Positions 59,418 through 64,000 of a stretch of 64,000 bases of DNA are shown piece after piece; position 1 is the first letter of the stretch; every line of letters starts with the position of its first letter. A program made the position numbers and the translations under genes. The stretch is from the NCBI RefSeq assembly GCF_030553075.1, contig NZ_CP130701.1:2418001-2482000 (forward strand), in the 5' to 3' direction. The DNA is from Halomonas sp. I5-271120 (GTDB taxonomy: Bacteria; Pseudomonadota; Gammaproteobacteria; Pseudomonadales; Halomonadaceae). The notes under the pieces were generated by a model that did no database searches, was not told the origin of the DNA, and worked only from the letters and a program-made list of their open reading frames with translations.

Positions 59418-60584
59418 ATGAACCTTCACGAGTATCAGGGCAAACAGCTGTTTGCCGATTATGGTCTGCCGGTATCCAAGGGCTTCGCCGTGGATACCCC
59501 GGAAGAAGCTGCAGAAGCCTGCAAGAAGATCGGCGGTGACAAGTGGGTCGTCAAGGCCCAGGTCCACGCCGGTGGCCGCGGCAAGGCCGGCGGCGTCAAG
59601 CTGATCAAGAGCCCGGAAGAAGCCAAGGCGTTCGCCGAGCAGTGGCTGGGCAAGAACCTGGTGACCTTCCAGACCGACGAGCACGGTCAGCCGGTTGCCA
59701 AGATCCTGGTCGAGAACTGCACCGACATCGCCAACGAGCTGTACCTGGGCGCCGTCGTCGACCGCACCACCCGTCGCGTGGTGTTCATGGCCTCCACCGA
59801 AGGCGGTGTGGAGATCGAGAAGGTCGCCGAGGAAACGCCCGAGAAGATCCTCAAGGCCGAGATCGATCCGCTGGTCGGCGCGCAGCCGTACCAGGCCCGT
59901 GAGCTTGGTTTCGCGCTGGGCCTGAACAAGGAACAGATCAAGCAGTTCACCAAGATCTTCCTGGGTCTGTCGAAGCTGTTCCACGACAAGGATCTCGCCC
60001 TGCTCGAGATCAACCCGCTGGTGATCACCGACGAAGGCAACCTGCACTGCCTCGACGCCAAGCTGGGCCTGGACGGCAACGCTCTCTATCGTCACCCGGA
60101 CCTGCAGGCCATGCAGGACCCGTCTCAGGAAGACGCGCGTGAAGCCGAAGCGGCCGCCTGGGAACTGAACTACGTGGCGCTCGACGGCAACATCGGTTGC
60201 ATGGTCAACGGTGCTGGCCTGGCCATGGGCACCATGGACATCGTCAACCTGAACGGCGGCAAGCCGGCCAACTTCCTTGACGTGGGCGGTGGCGCCACCA
60301 AGGAGCGCGTGGCGGAAGCGTTCAAGATCATCCTGTCCGACGACAACGTCAAGGCCGTGCTGGTCAACATCTTCGGCGGTATCGTGCGTTGCGACATGAT
60401 CGCCGAGGGCATCATCGGTGCCGTCGAGCAGGTCGGCGTCAACGTGCCGGTCGTGGTGCGTCTGGAAGGCAACAACGCCGAGCTGGGTGCCGAAAAACTG
60501 GCGTCCAGCGGTCTGAACATCATCGCTGCTACCAGCCTGACTGACGCGGCACAGCAGGTCGTCAAGGCAGCGGAGGGCAAGTAA
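59418..60584 (+). CDS. sucC: Succinyl-CoA synthetase beta subunit
   Basis: A 388-residue ATP-grasp subunit ([63 protein letters not shown]). It binds nucleotide and succinate. Its stop overlaps the sucD start. Confidence 0.98.
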   Translation: MNLHEYQGKQLFADYGLPVSKGFAVDTPEEAAEACKKIGGDKWVVKAQVHAGGRGKAGGVKLIKSPEEAKAFAEQWLGKNLVTFQTDEHGQPVAKILVENCTDIANELYLGAVVDRTTRRVVFMASTEGGVEIEKVAEETPEKILKAEIDPLVGAQPYQARELGFALGLNKEQIKQFTKIFLGLSKLFHDKDLALLEINPLVITDEGNLHCLDAKLGLDGNALYRHPDLQAMQDPSQEDAREAEAAAWELNYVALDGNIGCMVNGAGLAMGTMDIVNLNGGKPANFLDVGGGATKERVAEAFKIILSDDNVKAVLVNIFGGIVRCDMIAEGIIGAVEQVGVNVPVVVRLEGNNAELGAEKLASSGLNIIAATSLTDAAQQVVKAAEGK

Positions 60585-61456
60585 TGAGTATCCTGATCGA
60601 TAAGAACACCAAGGTCATCTGCCAGGGCTTCACCGGTGGCCAGGGGACCTTCCACTCCGAACAGGCCATCGCCTACGGCACTCAGATGGTCGGCGGCGTG
60701 ACCCCGGGCAAGGGCGGCCAGGAGCACCTGGGCCTGCCGGTGTTCAACACCGTCAAGGAAGCCGTCGCCGCGACCGGCGCAGAAGCGTCCGTGATCTACG
60801 TGCCGGCTCCGTTCTGCAAGGACTCCATCCTTGAAGCTGCCAACGGTGGCATCAAGCTGATCGTCTGCATCACCGAAGGCATCCCGACGCTCGATATGCT
60901 GGATGCCAAGGTCAAGTGCGACGAGCTGGGCGTGCGCCTGATTGGCCCGAACTGCCCGGGCGTTATCACCCCGGGCGAAAGCAAGATCGGCATCATGCCG
61001 GGCCACATCCACAAGCCGGGCAAGGTCGGTATCGTGTCGCGTTCCGGCACCCTGACCTACGAAGCCGTCAAGCAGACCACTGACCACGGCTACGGCCAGT
61101 CCAGCTGTGTCGGCATCGGTGGTGACCCGATTCCGGGTTCCAACTTCATCGACATCCTCGAGATGTTCGAGAAGGACCCGCAGACCGAAGCCATCGTCAT
61201 GATCGGCGAGATCGGTGGTACTGCTGAGGAAGAAGCCGCGGCCTACATCAAGGCCAACGTTTCCAAGCCGGTGGTCGCCTACATCGCGGGCGTGACCGCA
61301 CCTCCCGGTAAGCGCATGGGCCATGCCGGCGCTATCATCTCCGGCGGTAAGGGCACGGCCGACGAGAAGTTCGGCGCGTTGGAAGCCGCGGGCGTCAAGA
61401 CCGTGCGCTCCCTCGCCGACATCGGCGACGCCCTGAAGCAGGTCACCGGCTGGTAA
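60584..61456 (+). CDS. sucD: Succinyl-CoA synthetase alpha subunit
   Basis: A 290-residue CoA-binding subunit with the phosphohistidine region [18 protein letters not shown] and CoA motifs [19 protein letters not shown] and [20 protein letters not shown]. It overlaps sucC (TAATG) and ends the operon before a strong terminator. Confidence 0.98.
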   Translation: MSILIDKNTKVICQGFTGGQGTFHSEQAIAYGTQMVGGVTPGKGGQEHLGLPVFNTVKEAVAATGAEASVIYVPAPFCKDSILEAANGGIKLIVCITEGIPTLDMLDAKVKCDELGVRLIGPNCPGVITPGESKIGIMPGHIHKPGKVGIVSRSGTLTYEAVKQTTDHGYGQSSCVGIGGDPIPGSNFIDILEMFEKDPQTEAIVMIGEIGGTAEEEAAAYIKANVSKPVVAYIAGVTAPPGKRMGHAGAIISGGKGTADEKFGALEAAGVKTVRSLADIGDALKQVTGW

Positions 61457-61478
61457 GCCAACGGACCCGCCTCATGGC

Positions 61479-61509
61479 AAAAGGGCACCCTTCGGGGTGC
61501 CCTTTTTTT
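61479..61509 (+). terminator. Rho-independent terminator of the suc operon
   Basis: AAAAGGGCACCC-TTCG-GGGTGCCCTTTT with a seven-T tail. The 220 bp after it, up to the convergent YbhN-like gene, holds no gene I can support. Confidence 0.97.
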
Positions 61510-61729
61510 ATGTGCGGTTTTTTCTTACGGCGGTTTTCCACGAAAGCAACTTCCAACGTATGCGACGGACCAAAGAGGCTGAAGCAAAGAGATCACGTAC
61601 CAAGAAGGCAGCGTACCCAGGAAACAGCCATGCATGGAATCAAGCCATGCCCAGACGCGGTGCGCGGGATTTGTCAGCCGTTGGCGAGCGCAGGCAGGAC
61701 GGTAGTGACGCAGAGATTTCCCGGCAGAT

Positions 61730-62836
61730 CTAGCGTCGCTGACTGGCCAGCCAAGCCAGTACCGGAGCGCCGGCCAACAGGTACCAATGGTAGGTGACAA
61801 AGCGCCAGATCAGGACCGCGGCGGCGGTGGTCTCGCCGCCCAGTGTCGGTAGCAAAAAGGCGCCGATGGTCAGTTCGACCCCGCCGGCACCGCCCGGCAG
61901 CAGGCTCAGCTGACCGGCGGCCATGGCCAGCATCTGCACCATGAAGGTCCAGACCCAGGCGACCTCGACGCCCAGCCCATCCAGCGTCAGGTACAGCAGG
62001 CTGTAGCGGGTGAGCCAGTGAGCGCTGCACAGGGCGAAGATGGCGGCGAGCGTCAGTGGCGGCTGTCTCAGGGTGGTGGCAAGCCCCTGCCGAAACTGCA
62101 GCAGCTGTCGGGCCAGGCGGTGACGCCGGGGGCGGGCGAGCCCCAGCCGGGTGAGCGGGGCACGGCTCAGGCGCAGCACGCGGGGCAGGTAAAGTAGCAG
62201 TGCGATCAGTATCACCAGGATAGCCACCAAGGCGGCACCGGCCAGCCGGATAAGCTCGGGCCGAGGCCAGGTGTCCGGGTGCAGCAGGGCGTATCCGCCT
62301 ATCGCGGCCAGGGCGAGCAGAAAGAACAGCATGTCGCATACCTGATCGATCAGGAAGATCCCCGAGGAGGTCGCGGGGCGCAGGCCGTGACCCCTGAGCA
62401 GCATCATCAGGGTCAGGGGGCCACCGCTGCCGCCCGGCGTTGCACAGGTGGCGCATTCGGTGGCCATCACCATCGCCAGTGCCCGGCGCTGGCCCAAGAG
62501 TAGTGGAGTGCCTGGAGCAGTGCCCTGAAAGGCACAGGTCGGCGAGCCTTGGGCCGGCGATGACCCGGCCAAGCGGCCGTTGCCTGATCGATCGAGTGGT
62601 TTATCGCCAGCCCCGAGACGGCCGGCAAGCAGCAGGCGCAGGCGAAGCGCGTTGAGGTTCCAACAGCCAAGCACCAGCGACAGCATCAGCGCCAGTTGCG
62701 TAAGCGGAAAGTCGAGAAGGGCCGCGAAAGGTGCCATGCCATCGAGCAACAGCGGGATCAGCGCCGCCATCAGCAGCGCCAGGATCAGCAGTGCTCGGCC
62801 ACGCAACAGCCTCCACGCGCGCCTCAGACCTTTCAT
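61730..62836 (-). CDS. YbhN/lysylphosphatidylglycerol synthase-type flippase-like membrane protein
   Basis: A 368-residue integral membrane protein of the family that shares the transmembrane region of lysylphosphatidylglycerol synthase (UPF0104). Family landmarks are ATPGGSGGPLTLMMLLRGHG and SLLPGGAGGVELTIGAFLLP. The ATG at 62836 has GGAAG just upstream; ATG 62905, overlapping the previous stop, is an alternative that adds 23 residues. Between the second and third hydrophobic segments is a Gly/Ser/Pro-rich stretch of about 40 residues not expected in the family; its DNA at 62537-62581 shows a 15-bp periodicity. Same-strand overlap or close spacing with the glycosyltransferase gene suggests a joint role in glycan or lipid handling. 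Confidence 0.82.
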   Translation of the reverse strand: MKGLRRAWRLLRGRALLILALLMAALIPLLLDGMAPFAALLDFPLTQLALMLSLVLGCWNLNALRLRLLLAGRLGAGDKPLDRSGNGRLAGSSPAQGSPTCAFQGTAPGTPLLLGQRRALAMVMATECATCATPGGSGGPLTLMMLLRGHGLRPATSSGIFLIDQVCDMLFFLLALAAIGGYALLHPDTWPRPELIRLAGAALVAILVILIALLLYLPRVLRLSRAPLTRLGLARPRRHRLARQLLQFRQGLATTLRQPPLTLAAIFALCSAHWLTRYSLLYLTLDGLGVEVAWVWTFMVQMLAMAAGQLSLLPGGAGGVELTIGAFLLPTLGGETTAAAVLIWRFVTYHWYLLAGAPVLAWLASQRR

Positions 62837-62897
62837 AAATGCTTCCGTGCGGTTCCTGAGGATGCGCCGACCGTCGGGGAACTCAGCGACCGGTCGT

Positions 62898-64000
62898 CTA
62901 GCCATGCTGGCAGCGTGTCATGGTGGCAAGGGTCGGTGACAGAGTGCGGTAATGGTCAAGCAGGCCATCGATGACCTTCGACCAGCGGTAATGACGCTCC
63001 ACGTGGCGACGGGCATGGCGGCCGATGGCGGCGGCATCGTTGAGAAAGAGTTCCTCTACGGCGCGTGCCATAGCGTTCGGCGCATGGGGCTCGCAGAGCA
63101 CGCCGCAGCCCAGCGGTACGTTCTCGATCAGTGCACCGGCCCGCGCAGCCACCACCGGCAGGCCGCTGGCCATGGCTTCCAACGCCACCAGGCCAAAGGT
63201 CTCGCGGGTGCCGGCGTGGACCATGGCATCGGCACTGGCCAGGGCGCGAGCCACCTCATTGGGTGAGCAGCAGCGGCTGATCACGCTGACGTTGTCCGGA
63301 ACCTGGGTCGGCATCCCCGGCCCCATCAGCAGCAGGTGATAGCCGCGACCGAGTTGCTGGGCGGTCGCCAGCAGGTCATTGATGTTCTTCTCCCGGGAGT
63401 TGCGACCGGCGAAGACCAGCAGTCGGGTGGCGTCGTCGAGGCCAAGGGTCTCTCGCAACGTTTCTTGGCGCCGGCGGGGATGGAAGGTGTCGAGATCGAC
63501 CCCCAACGGCTGCACGCGCACGCCCTGCACGCCCCAGTCCTCGAGGCGTTCGCCCATCGAGCGGCAAGGCACCAGTACGCTATCGAAGCGCCCGTAAAGA
63601 TCCGCCACATAGCGCTTGAGGCGCCGGGCCACCGGCGGGCCGAAGCGATCGCCCATCAGCCGTGGCAGGTCGGAATGGTAGAACCCGACCACCGGCACCC
63701 CTAACTGCTGACCGGCCTCCAGCGCCGCCCAGGCGGTGACGTAGGGGTCGCCGGCCTCGATCAGGTCCGGGCCCAGTTCGACCAGTGCATCGCGCCAGGG
63801 GCTGCGCCGCAGCGGGAAACGATAGCCCTGGCCCAGCGGCAAACGAAAGGCGGGTAGGGTCTGCAGGGCTCCCAGGGTCTGACGCTCGCCGGCGGGGACC
63901 AACAGGTTAGCCGCGACGTCCGGTAGGGTCGCCAAGTGACGGTGCTTGGCCTGAAGGTAGGTGCGCACGCCGCCGCTATCCGGCGCATGAAACATGGTGA
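62898..64000 (-). CDS. Glycosyltransferase family 4 protein, N-terminus cut by the window edge
   Basis: At least 365 residues of a GT-B glycosyltransferase. The donor domain has LLVFAGRNSREKNI and the family motif HAGTRETFGLVALEAMASGLP with the nucleotide-sugar-binding Glu. The acceptor domain begins MFHAPDSGGVRTYLQAKHRH. In homologous proteins residues precede this Met, and the frame stays open to the window end, so the true start probably lies beyond 64000. It is followed directly by the YbhN-like gene. Donor and acceptor unknown. Confidence 0.88.
   Translation of the reverse strand, partial: TMFHAPDSGGVRTYLQAKHRHLATLPDVAANLLVPAGERQTLGALQTLPAFRLPLGQGYRFPLRRSPWRDALVELGPDLIEAGDPYVTAWAALEAGQQLGVPVVGFYHSDLPRLMGDRFGPPVARRLKRYVADLYGRFDSVLVPCRSMGERLEDWGVQGVRVQPLGVDLDTFHPRRRQETLRETLGLDDATRLLVFAGRNSREKNINDLLATAQQLGRGYHLLLMGPGMPTQVPDNVSVISRCCSPNEVARALASADAMVHAGTRETFGLVALEAMASGLPVVAARAGALIENVPLGCGVLCEPHAPNAMARAVEELFLNDAAAIGRHARRHVERHYRWSKVIDGLLDHYRTLSPTLATMTRCQHG

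Overview
The window reads as one contiguous chromosomal segment of a high-GC gammaproteobacterium. It looks most like a Halomonas-type member of the Halomonadaceae. The reasons are the gene order gltA <-> sdhCDAB-sucAB-lpd-sucCD, gltX followed by tRNA-Ala(GGC) and tRNA-Glu(UUC), a three-gene TAXI-TRAP transporter, and overall protein similarity. That assignment is by recognition only. I see no rRNA, CRISPR array, prophage or insertion sequence.

Layout. 1-9.9 kb: katG; a LysR regulator divergent from mmsA; an unrecognised 223-residue protein; a thiamine pyrophosphate (TPP) riboswitch driving a sodium:solute symporter; ilvD. 10-15.7 kb: a minus-strand selenium locus with a putative selenate ABC transporter and an oxidoreductase-SelD fusion. 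15.8-21.7 kb: an orphan antitoxin-like HTH protein, yaeQ, a TAXI-TRAP operon with a DUF1850 protein, and a YbaY-like lipoprotein. 22-29 kb: purEK, a YeiH-type transporter divergent from a YeiE-like LysR regulator, a small NIF3/YqfO-like protein, a fasciclin protein, a fructosamine-kinase-family protein and an alpha/beta hydrolase. 29-36.4 kb: an RND efflux system (outer-membrane channel, periplasmic adaptor, pump) with its TetR repressor. Near-identical dyads (TACAT-N6-ATGTA) lie before three of its transcription units. 36.6-46.3 kb: an aspartoacylase-family protein, dusA, several small proteins, a LysR regulator with a perfect palindrome upstream, an SDR, gltX and two tRNAs. 47-61.5 kb: a beta-hydroxyacid dehydrogenase, gltA, and the complete succinate dehydrogenase / 2-oxoglutarate dehydrogenase / succinyl-CoA synthetase block. 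61.7-64 kb: a YbhN-type membrane protein and a glycosyltransferase cut by the window edge.

The most unusual signal is not a gene. At least a dozen places, mostly between genes, carry short tandem arrays with a strict period of 10-16 bp and 3-8 decaying copies. Each locus has its own unrelated unit sequence. Most lie just 3' of a coding region, and in katG, selD, purK and the aspartoacylase gene the first unit contains the stop codon itself. The same kind of array, with period 15 bp (five codons), appears inside coding sequence in low-complexity linkers: the DUF1850 protein, SucB and the YbhN-like protein. A further 15-bp array of eight units (consensus first six bases AGTACT) sits just upstream of the TPP riboswitch. 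I found these by eye; a shuffled-sequence control and a genome-wide search are the decisive tests.
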